DNA of 64,000 bases from Fuscovulum ytuae (GTDB taxonomy: Bacteria > Pseudomonadota > Alphaproteobacteria > Rhodobacterales > Rhodobacteraceae): the NCBI RefSeq assembly GCF_029953595.1, contig NZ_CP124535.1, positions 2,587,001-2,651,000 on the forward strand, written 5' to 3'. Under the pieces are notes generated by a model. The model was not told the DNA's origin, did not search any database, and saw only the letters and a list, made by a program, of their open reading frames with translations. Of the stretch, positions 18,909 through 26,788 are shown one piece after another (positions within the stretch are counted from its first letter, which is position 1; each line of letters opens with the position of its first letter). The position numbers were made by a program, and so were the translations under genes.

Positions 18909-20516
18909 TCAGGCCTCGGCCTCCTCTTCGGATTCCGCCTGTTCGGCGGTTTCCAATTCGGTCGGATCGACCCAGCCCAACATGACACGTGCGGTCATGA
19001 TAAGGTGCTGGGCTTCTTCTAGCGACATCTCGAACTTTTCGAGGACGCCTTCGTCCTTTTTGCGCTGACCATTTTCCGTCGTCCAGCCGCCGGCCAGTTC
19101 CCAGTCGGCGCAGGTGGCGAAGTCTTCCAGCGTCTTGATCCCGTCCTTTGCCAACGCCTCGATCATTTGGGGCGTGAGGCCTTCGAAATCAATGAGGCTG
19201 TCTTCCACACCCATCGCGCGGGCATTTTCAAGCGCCTTGCGGTTCTGTTCTTCGAGGAAGTCGCGGGCGCGGGCCTGAAGTTCGGCGGCGGTGTCTTCGT
19301 CGAACCCGTCGATGGACAGAAGTTCGTCCACATCGACATAGGCCACTTCTTCGAGGTTGGTGAAGCCTTCGGAGACGAGGAGTTGGGCCATCATCTCATC
19401 GACATCGAGCGTGTCCATGAAGAGCTTGGTCCGTTCCGCGAATTCGGCCTGACGGCGCTGCGATTCCTCGGCTTCGGTCATGATGTCGATGTCGAGGCCC
19501 GTCAGTTGCGACGCAAGCCGGACGTTCTGGCCACGGCGGCCGATGGCAAGGGAAAGCTGTTCGTCGGGGACGACCACCTCGATCTTGCCGGCCTCTTCGT
19601 CGATCACGACCTTGGACACTTCGGCAGGCTGCAGCGCATTCACGAGGAAGGTGGCCTGATCCTGATTCCACGGGATGATGTCGATCTTTTCGCCCTGGAG
19701 TTCGTTCACAACGGCCTGCACGCGGCTGCCGCGCATACCGACGCAGGCGCCTACGGGATCGATCGAGTTGTCATAAGAGATCACGGCGATCTTGGCGCGC
19801 GACCCGGGGTCACGGGCGACGGCCTTGATTTCGATGATGCCATCGTAAATCTCGGGCACTTCCATCTTGAAGAGTTCGGCCATGAATTGCGGGTCGGTGC
19901 GCGACAGGAAGACCTGCGGACCCCGCGCCTCACGACGGACATCCTTGATGTAGCAGCGGATGCGGTCATTCGGGCGATAGGCTTCGCGGCCGATCTTTTC
20001 GTTGCGGCGCAGGATCGCCTCGCCCCGGCCGATATCGACGATGAGGTTGCCGTATTCTTCGCGCTTGACCACGCCGTTGATGATGGAACCCTTGCGGTCC
20101 TTGAATTCTTCATACTGGCGGTCGCGCTCGGCCTCGCGGACCTTTTGCAGGATGACTTGCTTGGCCGATTGGGCGGCGATGCGGCCCAGATCGACGGGGG
20201 GCACTTCGTCAATGATTTCGTCGCCCACGGCGGCATCGGCCTTGTAGGCCTTGGCCTGTTTCACCGTGAGTTGGGCGTGGTGGTTTTCCACGGCCTCATC
20301 TTCCACCACCGTGCGGATGCGGGCGAAGGTGGCGCGGCCCGTCTTGCGATCGATCTTCACCCGGATGTCGAGGTCGCTGCCGTAGCGGGATTTGGCCGCG
20401 CGGGCGAGCGATTCCTCCATCGCCTGGATCACGAGATCCGGGTCGATCATCTTTTCCCGTGCCACGGCCTCGGCCGTTTGCAGGAGTTCGAGCTGGTTCG
20501 CAGAGGTAATTGCCAT
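18909..20516 (-). CDS. nusA: Transcription termination/antitermination factor NusA
   Basis: Binds RNA polymerase and nascent RNA to control pausing, intrinsic termination and antitermination. The 535-residue protein has the N-terminal polymerase-binding domain (1-130) and an S1 domain (VVKREEYGNLIVDIGRGEAI, about 135-200). KH1 and KH2 follow (ACVGMRGSRVQAVVNELQGE, about 250, and LAIGRRGQNVRLASQLTG, about 305). C-terminal acidic repeats (about 360-520) are of the helix-hairpin-helix type found in proteobacteria. The start has GGAGG close upstream. It follows rimP by 15 bases. Confidence 0.98.
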   Translation of the reverse strand: MAITSANQLELLQTAEAVAREKMIDPDLVIQAMEESLARAAKSRYGSDLDIRVKIDRKTGRATFARIRTVVEDEAVENHHAQLTVKQAKAYKADAAVGDEIIDEVPPVDLGRIAAQSAKQVILQKVREAERDRQYEEFKDRKGSIINGVVKREEYGNLIVDIGRGEAILRRNEKIGREAYRPNDRIRCYIKDVRREARGPQVFLSRTDPQFMAELFKMEVPEIYDGIIEIKAVARDPGSRAKIAVISYDNSIDPVGACVGMRGSRVQAVVNELQGEKIDIIPWNQDQATFLVNALQPAEVSKVVIDEEAGKIEVVVPDEQLSLAIGRRGQNVRLASQLTGLDIDIMTEAEESQRRQAEFAERTKLFMDTLDVDEMMAQLLVSEGFTNLEEVAYVDVDELLSIDGFDEDTAAELQARARDFLEEQNRKALENARAMGVEDSLIDFEGLTPQMIEALAKDGIKTLEDFATCADWELAGGWTTENGQRKKDEGVLEKFEMSLEEAQHLIMTARVMLGWVDPTELETAEQAESEEEAEA

Positions 20517-20531
20517 GATGGCCTCCGGGCT

Positions 20532-21149
20532 TCAGTGTTTGGTCTCAGGCGCGTCGGGGGCGGTGTCGTCCCCTTCATCGCCTTCGAATTCTTCGATGTC
20601 GGTGAATTTCGATTCGTCGATCACGCCCGATGCTTTGCGCTGGCGGAGCATTTCGGCGATCAGGTCATCGGTCAGGATCAGTTTGGCATCCGACAGCCAA
20701 TCGAATTTCAGGCCGATGGTGAGGGGTTCGCCGGCCTCTTCGATCTCAATCAGCACCTCATCACCTTCGGTGCCTTGCAGCGTGCCCTTGAAGCGACGGC
20801 GGCCATCGATGAGTTCGGTGGTTTCAAGCCGTGCCTCGTAATCGACCCACATGTCGAAATCCTTGAGCCGCGTCAGGGGACGGTCGATGCCGGGGGAGGA
20901 GACTTCGAGGACATAGTTGTCTTCGATCGGGTCTTCGACATCGAGAACGGCAGAGACGGCGGTGGAGATGGTGGCGCAATCGTCCACCTCGATCCCGCCT
21001 TCGGGGCGGTCGGCCATGATTTGCAGGATGCGCGTCTTGCCGCCCATCAGCCGGATGCGGACCAGTTCGAAGCCCAGCCCCTCGATAACGGGGCCGACGA
21101 TGGCCGCAAGGCGGCGGTCGATGGCGGTCTTGGCGATCAGGTCGGTCAT
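20532..21149 (-). CDS. rimP: Ribosome maturation factor RimP
   Basis: Needed for 30S subunit maturation. The 205-residue protein has the conserved N-terminal alpha/beta domain ([19 protein letters not shown], about 17-36; [32 protein letters not shown], about 80-95). A C-terminal SH3-like beta barrel follows, then an acidic tail ([15 protein letters not shown]) that extends it beyond the usual 150-160 residues. It is the first gene of the rimP-nusA-ylxR-infB operon. Its ATG lies only 18 bases after a hairpin with a T-run. Confidence 0.95.
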   Translation of the reverse strand: MTDLIAKTAIDRRLAAIVGPVIEGLGFELVRIRLMGGKTRILQIMADRPEGGIEVDDCATISTAVSAVLDVEDPIEDNYVLEVSSPGIDRPLTRLKDFDMWVDYEARLETTELIDGRRRFKGTLQGTEGDEVLIEIEEAGEPLTIGLKFDWLSDAKLILTDDLIAEMLRQRKASGVIDESKFTDIEEFEGDEGDDTAPDAPETKH

Positions 21150-21167
21150 TCGGGTTCCGGTAGAAAC

Positions 21168-21191
21168 AAAAAAGCGGGCTCAGCGGCCCGC
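21168..21191 (-). terminator. Intrinsic terminator or leader attenuator before rimP
   Basis: On the minus strand GCGGGC, a 6-base loop, GCCCGC and then TTTTTT (21173-21168) form a typical intrinsic terminator. It lies between pip and rimP, and its T-run ends 18 bases before the rimP ATG. That is too close for a promoter to fit between, so rimP transcripts may have to read through it. Confidence 0.65.
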
Positions 21192-21281
21192 GTGTCAGGT
21201 TCGGTGGGGCCGGGTTTGGACCCCGACACCGCTGTTGCAAGGGCATATACGCGCCGGGGGGTGAGTCTGCAAGGGGTTTGG

Positions 21282-22253
21282 TCAGGCGCGGCGGAGGCTG
21301 TCCATCGCGCGAACAAGGCCCTCGCTGATGCCCGGTTCGGAGAGGGCATGGCCCGCGAAGGGAATGAGGCGAAGATCGCATTTGTCCCAGCCTTGGGCCA
21401 GTTTCCATGCGGAAACGGGCGGGCAGATCATATCATACCGGCCTTGGATGACGGTCGCAGGGATGTTCTTAATCCTTGATTTTTCACGCAAAATCCACCC
21501 GTCTTCTTCAAGGAAGCCACCATTGTGGAAATAGTGGTTTTCAAGCCGTGCGAAAGCACGGGCATATTCGGCGGGGCTTTCGCCCAAGGGACCATCATTG
21601 TGGATGGAGGCGAGCGCGTTTTCCCAATTGGCCCAGATGCGGCCAAAGCGGGTTTCCTCCATCACGTTGCCGGAAAAGAGGCGGCGGTGATACGCGGCGA
21701 TCAGGTCTTCGCGCTCGTCTTGCGGAATTGCGTTAACAAAACGTGACCAGAGTTCGGGGAAGAAGGCCCCTGCCCCGCCGCCATAGAACCAGTCAAGTTC
21801 CGCCCGGGTCATTAGGAAGACGCCGCGCAGCACCAGATGGGCGACGCGGTCGGGATGCGTGATGGCGTAGACAAGCGCGAGGGTCGCGCCCCAACTGCCG
21901 CCGAAACAGATCCAGCGCGAGATGCCGAGTTCCTTGCGGATCATTTCGATATCGTTGACGAGGTGCCAGGTGGTGTTTTGCAGCACGCTGGCATGGGGGC
22001 GGGAACGGCCACAGCCGCGTTGATCGAACAAGATCACGCGGAAGGCGGTGGGGTCAAAGTAGCGGCGCATGGCGGGGCTGCATCCGCCACCGGGACCGCC
22101 ATGCAGCACGACGACGGGGATGCCGTCGGGGTTGCCGCATTGTTCGACATAGATGCGATGCCCATCGCGCATGTCGATAATCCGCTGATCGAAAGGATCG
22201 ATCGGCGGGTAGAGGAATTCGACTGCGCGCTTTTGGCCTGATCTCTGGTCCAT
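21282..22253 (-). CDS. pip: Proline iminopeptidase
   Basis: Alpha/beta-hydrolase that removes N-terminal proline from small peptides. The 323-residue protein has the oxyanion motif HGGPGGGCSPAMRRYFDP (about 50-68), DQRGCGRSRPHAS and the nucleophile elbow GGSWGATLAL (Ser about 118). The acid is in QGRYDMICPP (about 275) and the His in FAGHALSEPGI (about 303). All members of the triad are present and the length is standard. It is divergent from ubiG, only 57 bases apart, and is followed by the rimP operon on the same strand. Confidence 0.94.
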   Translation of the reverse strand: MDQRSGQKRAVEFLYPPIDPFDQRIIDMRDGHRIYVEQCGNPDGIPVVVLHGGPGGGCSPAMRRYFDPTAFRVILFDQRGCGRSRPHASVLQNTTWHLVNDIEMIRKELGISRWICFGGSWGATLALVYAITHPDRVAHLVLRGVFLMTRAELDWFYGGGAGAFFPELWSRFVNAIPQDEREDLIAAYHRRLFSGNVMEETRFGRIWANWENALASIHNDGPLGESPAEYARAFARLENHYFHNGGFLEEDGWILREKSRIKNIPATVIQGRYDMICPPVSAWKLAQGWDKCDLRLIPFAGHALSEPGISEGLVRAMDSLRRA

Positions 22254-22310
22254 CGCCGCCCTATATAACGCTTAAAATCCTTGCGCCAAAGTTAAAGAAG
22301 AGGACGGCAG

Positions 22311-23057
22311 ATGGTAACGACCACGGTAGACCCCAGTGAAGTGGCGAAATTCGAGGCGATGGCCGCGGAATGGTGGGACCCGAACGGGAAGTTCAAGCCG
22401 TTGCATATGCTGAACCCGTGCCGGTTGGACTATATCACCAGCCAGATCGCAGCAGAGTTTGACCGGGATCTGACGCAGCCCCTTCCCTTTAAGGGTTTGA
22501 GATTGCTGGATATTGGTTGCGGTGGCGGGCTTTTGTCAGAACCCATGGCGCGGCTGGGGGCGACGGTCGTGGGGGCGGATGCGGCGCCGCGGAACATTCC
22601 GGTGGCGCAGGTGCATGCGGCGCAATCGGGGCTGGATATCGACTATCGCCACACCACGGCAGAGGCGCTTGCCGAGGCGGGGGAGCAGTTCGATATCGTT
22701 CTCAATATGGAAGTGGTAGAACATGTGGCGGACCCGCAAGCCTATCTGACGGCCTGCCAACTTTTATTGAAAAACAATGGGTTGATGATCTGTTCCACGC
22801 TGAATCGTAACCCGAAAAGCTTTGTCATGGCGATTATTGGCGCGGAGTATGTGATGCGCTGGTTGCCGAAGGGGACGCATGACTGGGCGAAGTTCATCAC
22901 GCCGGATGAGCTGTATGACCTGATCCGCAAGGCAGGGCTGGAGCCGGTGGATAAAAAAGGCATGGTTTTCAACCCTGTAAGCTGGTCATGGTCGCTTTCA
23001 GCGCGGGATCTTTCCTGCAATTACGTGACGGCGAGCGTGAAGCGAGGGGCGCGTTAA
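22311..23057 (+). CDS. ubiG: Ubiquinone biosynthesis O-methyltransferase UbiG
   Basis: SAM-dependent methyltransferase that performs both O-methylations of the ubiquinone ring. The 248-residue protein begins with the UbiG signature [19 protein letters not shown] and continues LNPCRLDYI. It has the SAM-binding motif [19 protein letters not shown] (about 65-83), then [13 protein letters not shown] and [11 protein letters not shown]. The start has AGAGGACGGCAG upstream. It is divergent from pip. A 170-base spacer separates it from the following permease genes, which are unrelated in function. Confidence 0.96.
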   Translation: MVTTTVDPSEVAKFEAMAAEWWDPNGKFKPLHMLNPCRLDYITSQIAAEFDRDLTQPLPFKGLRLLDIGCGGGLLSEPMARLGATVVGADAAPRNIPVAQVHAAQSGLDIDYRHTTAEALAEAGEQFDIVLNMEVVEHVADPQAYLTACQLLLKNNGLMICSTLNRNPKSFVMAIIGAEYVMRWLPKGTHDWAKFITPDELYDLIRKAGLEPVDKKGMVFNPVSWSWSLSARDLSCNYVTASVKRGAR

Positions 23058-23230
23058 CCACGCCAACGGTTGTGCCCTGTTTTGTGCAGGGATTTGTGCA
23101 GCAAACTGTGGGCACGCAGCGCACGGTGGGGTGAGACCTGTTAACCGGGCCTCTGGATTGACACATGCGTTGCCTTGGTGCGCGTTCCATGCGGTTATCG
23201 GGGCCGGATAAGACGGGGCGCGGGACGGGG

Positions 23231-24085
23231 ATGCGGAACGGAGCATGGCTGTTGATGCTGCCTGCGGCGGCGGTGATGGCCTTTGTGGGGGTGCTGCCCC
23301 TGATCGCGGTGTTCAACTATGCGCTGCATGACATCTTTTCGCTGGCCAATGTGCATTGGGTGGGGGTGGAATGGTATGAGGACATCGTCACCTCATCCCG
23401 GTTTCACGAAAGCCTGCTGCGCAGCCTGATGTTTTCCGCCATCGTCCTGTCGGTTCAGGTGCCGCTGGGCGTGGGAATCGCGCTGCTGCTGCGGAGGGCC
23501 CGGGGGGCGGTGCTGGTTCTGATGCTGGTGGCGCTGCCTTTGGTGGTGCCGTGGAACATGATCGCGATGATGTGGCTGGGGCTGATCGATCCGGGGACCG
23601 GGATCGTGGGGCGGGTGCTGGCATCGGCGGGGGTCGTGTTCGACTGGAAGTTCACCGCGTGGCAGACATGGGTTTTGCTGGTGGTGATGGATACGTGGCA
23701 CTGGCTGGGGCTGGTGGTGATTCTGGCCTATGCGGGGCTGTCGGGGATACCGGCAGAGTTCTATCGGGCGGCGGCGATTGACGGGGCGTCGCGCTGGGCG
23801 GTGTTTCGGCATATCGAGGTGCCGCGCATCGCCGCGCCGATGGGCATCGTGCTGCTGCTGCGGTTTGTCGACAGTTTCATGATCTATACCGAGGCCTTTG
23901 CCATCAATGCAGGCGGGCCGGATATGGCGACGCATTTTCTGGCGATTGATCTGGGGGAAGAGATCAAGGGGTTCAGCTATGGGTCGGCGGCGGCGCGGTC
24001 GATGGTCTATTTCCTGATCGTGGTGACGGTGGTCTGGGCCTTTGTCCGTATCGCGGGCCTGTCGCGGCAGGAGGAGGGGGCATGA
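23231..24085 (+). CDS. ABC transporter permease, GlpP-like
   Basis: Inner-membrane permease of the MalF/UgpA type. The 284-residue product has about six transmembrane segments and the ATPase-contact loop IPAEFYRAAAIDGASRWAVF (EAA motif, about 180-199). The stretches VMDTWHWLGLVVILAYAGL and LLRFVDSFMIYTEAF closely resemble, from memory, GlpP of the rhizobial glycerol uptake system GlpSTPQV. I choose the ATG at 23231 because it gives the normal GlpP N-terminus; an ATG at 23165 would add 22 residues. The stop overlaps the next permease (ATGA). No ATPase or solute-binding gene is adjacent, so the pair looks orphaned. Confidence 0.8.
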   Translation: MRNGAWLLMLPAAAVMAFVGVLPLIAVFNYALHDIFSLANVHWVGVEWYEDIVTSSRFHESLLRSLMFSAIVLSVQVPLGVGIALLLRRARGAVLVLMLVALPLVVPWNMIAMMWLGLIDPGTGIVGRVLASAGVVFDWKFTAWQTWVLLVVMDTWHWLGLVVILAYAGLSGIPAEFYRAAAIDGASRWAVFRHIEVPRIAAPMGIVLLLRFVDSFMIYTEAFAINAGGPDMATHFLAIDLGEEIKGFSYGSAAARSMVYFLIVVTVVWAFVRIAGLSRQEEGA

Positions 24086-24873
24086 GGGCGCTGATCCTGC
24101 GGGGGGCGGTGTTCGGGGGGCTGGCGCTATTCATCCTTTTGCCGCTTGTGCAGACCTTTGCACTTTCCTTCATGTCCACCCTGCCGCGTGAAGGGATGGT
24201 GGAGGGGGAGTGGAGCCTGATCAACTATCGCAACATCGCGGCGGACCCGGTTCTGGTGGAATCGATCCTGAATTCCCTGACTTATGTGTTGCTGAATGTG
24301 GGCCTGTGTCTGGTGGCGGGATTGCCAGCGGCCTATGCGCTGGCGCGGTATCGGTTCGTGGGGGACAGGCATTTCCTGTTCATGATGCTGGCTTTCCGGG
24401 TGACGCCGCCGGTGGTTCTGTCGCTGCCGATCTTTATCCTGTTCGCGCAGGTGGGGCTGGTGAACCGCCCGCTTGGGATTGCGCTGGTGCATTGCCTGTT
24501 CAACCTGCCCATTGCGATCTGGATATTGGAGAGTTTCATCCGCGCCGTGCCGCGGGAGTTTGACGAGACGGCCTTTCTTGATGGCCATTCCCTGCCGGGG
24601 TTCATGGTGAAGCGATTGATCCCGGCGATTGCGCCGGGGATCGGGGTGGCGGCGTTTTTCTGTTTCGTCTTTTCGTGGGTGGAGGTGGTGTTCGCGCGCA
24701 TCCTGACGGTGACGGCGGGCAAGCCGATCACCATGGCGATCAACGCGCTGTTCACCTTTCAGACGGATATCGGGCTGGTCATGGCGATGACGGTGGTGTC
24801 ACTGATTCCCGGTGTGGGGATGATCTGGTTCGTGCGAAACCACATAGCGCGGGGCTTCACGATGCGGGCGTGA
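24082..24873 (+). CDS. ABC transporter permease, GlpQ/MalG-like
   Basis: Partner permease to the preceding gene. It is 263 residues with six hydrophobic segments (LFILLPLVQTFALSF at the N-terminus) and the EAA loop VPREFDETAFLDGHSLPGF (about 155-173), where the ATPase docks. Start and upstream stop overlap as ATGA, so the two are co-translated. The family is the second permease of CUT1-type carbohydrate or polyol importers. Nothing recognisable as ATPase or binding protein follows; the next gene encodes an unrelated surface-sorted protein. It may use ATPases encoded elsewhere or be a remnant of a larger operon. Confidence 0.8.
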   Translation: MRALILRGAVFGGLALFILLPLVQTFALSFMSTLPREGMVEGEWSLINYRNIAADPVLVESILNSLTYVLLNVGLCLVAGLPAAYALARYRFVGDRHFLFMMLAFRVTPPVVLSLPIFILFAQVGLVNRPLGIALVHCLFNLPIAIWILESFIRAVPREFDETAFLDGHSLPGFMVKRLIPAIAPGIGVAAFFCFVFSWVEVVFARILTVTAGKPITMAINALFTFQTDIGLVMAMTVVSLIPGVGMIWFVRNHIARGFTMRA

Positions 24874-25039
24874 GGGCTGTTTTTGGCCCGTTTTGGAGTT
24901 TGCAAATCATTCTCGGGGGAAGGTGGGGGATATCCCCCAGTTTCCTTCAGCCATAGGTCTGATGGAACCTTAACAGGTATTGCACAGTGGAATCTGTGTC
25001 TGTCATGTTGCTTCTGAGGCGTGGGCTTACGAGGAAAAA

Positions 25040-25612
25040 ATGAAAAAAATATTGAGGGCAGCGGTGGCGGCGATGCTGTTTGCGACAGGTGCGCAGGCGG
25101 CGACGGTGGATGGGTTGTTTGATGACTATGGTTCAGTGCCAAGTGCATTCGCAGCCGGCCAAGTCTACTATTTCCATGTGACGCTTGATGAGGCTGATCT
25201 GGCACCTTTGCCAGATGGGCTGGCGCACTCATCGTCCGTCGTAGGATCAGAGTTGTACTTCACCATTTCTGGTCAATCCACCGCTGGCCAGGTAATAGGA
25301 CCGGGCCTGAAGTATCGGATATCTTGGATGTGGCCAGCCCTTGGTGCCACCAGTTTCGATTTTCAAAGTGGCACACTGCTACGATACTTGAAGGGCAATC
25401 CGACTGGAACAATTACGACGACTAATACGAACGGGCCATTCCAAGGGACAAGCTTTGTTTCGCAGTCTATTGGAAGCCCCACCCAGGTCGGGCGGTTGGC
25501 AGCAGCGTCCGCGACACCCGTCCCGATTGGCGGCACGCTGCCGCTTATGCTTTCCGCACTTGGCCTTGGCGCGTTTGTGATGCGGCGGCGGGCGAAGGCA
25601 GCGCTGGCCTGA
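25040..25612 (+). CDS. VPLPA/PEP-CTERM-like sorted surface protein
   Basis: Exported 190-residue protein of unknown function. The N-terminus is a Sec signal peptide (MKKILRAAVAAMLFATGAQA). The C-terminus has the three-part sorting tail of the PEP-CTERM/VPLPA-CTERM class: a Pro-containing motif (TPVPIGG), a hydrophobic helix (TLPLMLSALGLGAFV) and a basic end (MRRRAKAALA). In known systems an exosortase/archaeosortase processes such tails. The central region is Ser/Thr/Gly-rich and probably beta-structured. The ATG at 25040 follows GAGGAAAAA. The body is visibly less GC-rich than the flanks, which hints at transfer. It abuts the hlyD-like gene tail-to-tail with no spacer. Confidence 0.72.
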   Translation: MKKILRAAVAAMLFATGAQAATVDGLFDDYGSVPSAFAAGQVYYFHVTLDEADLAPLPDGLAHSSSVVGSELYFTISGQSTAGQVIGPGLKYRISWMWPALGATSFDFQSGTLLRYLKGNPTGTITTTNTNGPFQGTSFVSQSIGSPTQVGRLAAASATPVPIGGTLPLMLSALGLGAFVMRRRAKAALA

Positions 25613-26788
25613 TCAGCGTTCGCGCAGGGCTTCGGACCCGCGCCAGAGGGGGCGGGTCAGGTAGCGCAGGATGGTTTTTCCACCCGTTTGAAATTCGACC
25701 TCTGCCTGCATGCCGGGGCGGATGGCGAGCGATTGCTGCCGTTCGGTCAATTCGGACAGGTCCACCCGCAGGGTGACGCGGTAATGCGGTTCGGCATCGC
25801 GGGTGCGTTCGTCGCGGAAGGTATCGGCCGAGACGAAGGTCACCGTGGCGGGCAGGGTGCCCCAGATCGTGTAATCATAGGCCGATAGCTTGACCGTCGC
25901 GCGTTGCCCTTCGCGGAGGGCGGCGATGTCGGCGGGGCGGACGCGAGCCTCGATGAACAGGCCGGTGTCGAGGGGGATGATCTGAAGGATCTCCTCGCCG
26001 GGGCGGACGACGCCCCCGATGGTGGTGACGGCGATGCGGTTCACGACCCCGCGCATGGGCGCGGTGAGCGTGGTGCGGGCGAGTTGGTCTTGCGACAGTT
26101 TCAGCCGCTGGCGGAGCGAGGCGAGTTCGCCCTGCGTGGTGGCATAGGCATCGGCGCGTTCCAGACGGGCCTGCGTTTCGATGTCGTCCAACCGCGCCTG
26201 CGCATCGGCGCGGGCCTTTTCGGCGCGGGTGCGTTCGATTTCCGGGGCAAGGCCCTGATCGGCCATGCGGCGGATCATGTCTTCTTCTTTCTCTGCCTGT
26301 TTCAGCACGGCGCGGGCGCCTGACAGGCGGGAGGAGAGGTCGGACAGGCGGGCCGTCAGCAGGGCCTGTTCCGAGGCAAGGATAGCGGGCACACGGGCGG
26401 CAAGGTCGGGCGGGGCGGTGAAGGTTTCCTGCCCGTCAAGTTCGGCCTGCAACCGCAGGCGGCGGATGTCCAGCGCGGCGATCTGATCGGTGAGATCATC
26501 GACGGCGGCCTGATATTGGGTGCCGTGAAGCTGGGCGAGGGTCTGGCCTGCCTCGACCGTGTCGCCTTCGGCCACTTGGAGGGACGCGAGGATGCCGCCT
26601 TCGAGGTTCTGGATGATCTGCGGGCGCGAGGAGGGGACGATCTGACCGGGGGCACGGACGATTTCCTCGACCCAGGCGAAGGCGGCCCAGAGGAGGAAGG
26701 CCGCGACGGTGGCCACGATCAGCAGGATGACGCGTGATGGGGTGCGGGCGCGGCGGTCGAGGGGGGGATCGAAGGTGGAGAGGGTCAT
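25613..26788 (-). CDS. Type I secretion membrane-fusion protein (HlyD family)
   Basis: Periplasmic adaptor linking the inner-membrane ABC exporter to the outer-membrane channel. The 391-residue protein has a short cytoplasmic N-terminus and one transmembrane helix (VILLIVATVAAFLLWAAFAW, about 19-38). The HlyD beta-barrel/lipoyl start follows (APGQIVPSSRPQIIQNLEGG), then a long coiled-coil hairpin (about 85-240) and the C-terminal signature PLDTGLFIEARVRPADIAAL. The start overlaps the ABC gene stop as ATGA. It is the last gene of the operon adhesin - TolC-like - ABC - HlyD, all leftward. Confidence 0.93.
   Translation of the reverse strand: MTLSTFDPPLDRRARTPSRVILLIVATVAAFLLWAAFAWVEEIVRAPGQIVPSSRPQIIQNLEGGILASLQVAEGDTVEAGQTLAQLHGTQYQAAVDDLTDQIAALDIRRLRLQAELDGQETFTAPPDLAARVPAILASEQALLTARLSDLSSRLSGARAVLKQAEKEEDMIRRMADQGLAPEIERTRAEKARADAQARLDDIETQARLERADAYATTQGELASLRQRLKLSQDQLARTTLTAPMRGVVNRIAVTTIGGVVRPGEEILQIIPLDTGLFIEARVRPADIAALREGQRATVKLSAYDYTIWGTLPATVTFVSADTFRDERTRDAEPHYRVTLRVDLSELTERQQSLAIRPGMQAEVEFQTGGKTILRYLTRPLWRGSEALRER

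Noticed and set aside
19167-21479. 770-codon frame opposite nusA, rimP and part of pip
   Set aside because: It spans three genes antisense and has low-complexity His/Gly/Asp content typical of shadow frames.
24924-24939. 16-base palindrome TGGGGGATATCCCCCA upstream of the VPLPA-like gene
   Set aside because: Perfect, but G/C-run palindromes of this kind are frequent intergenic sequences in this group. No T-run follows and no regulator is nearby, so I assign no function.
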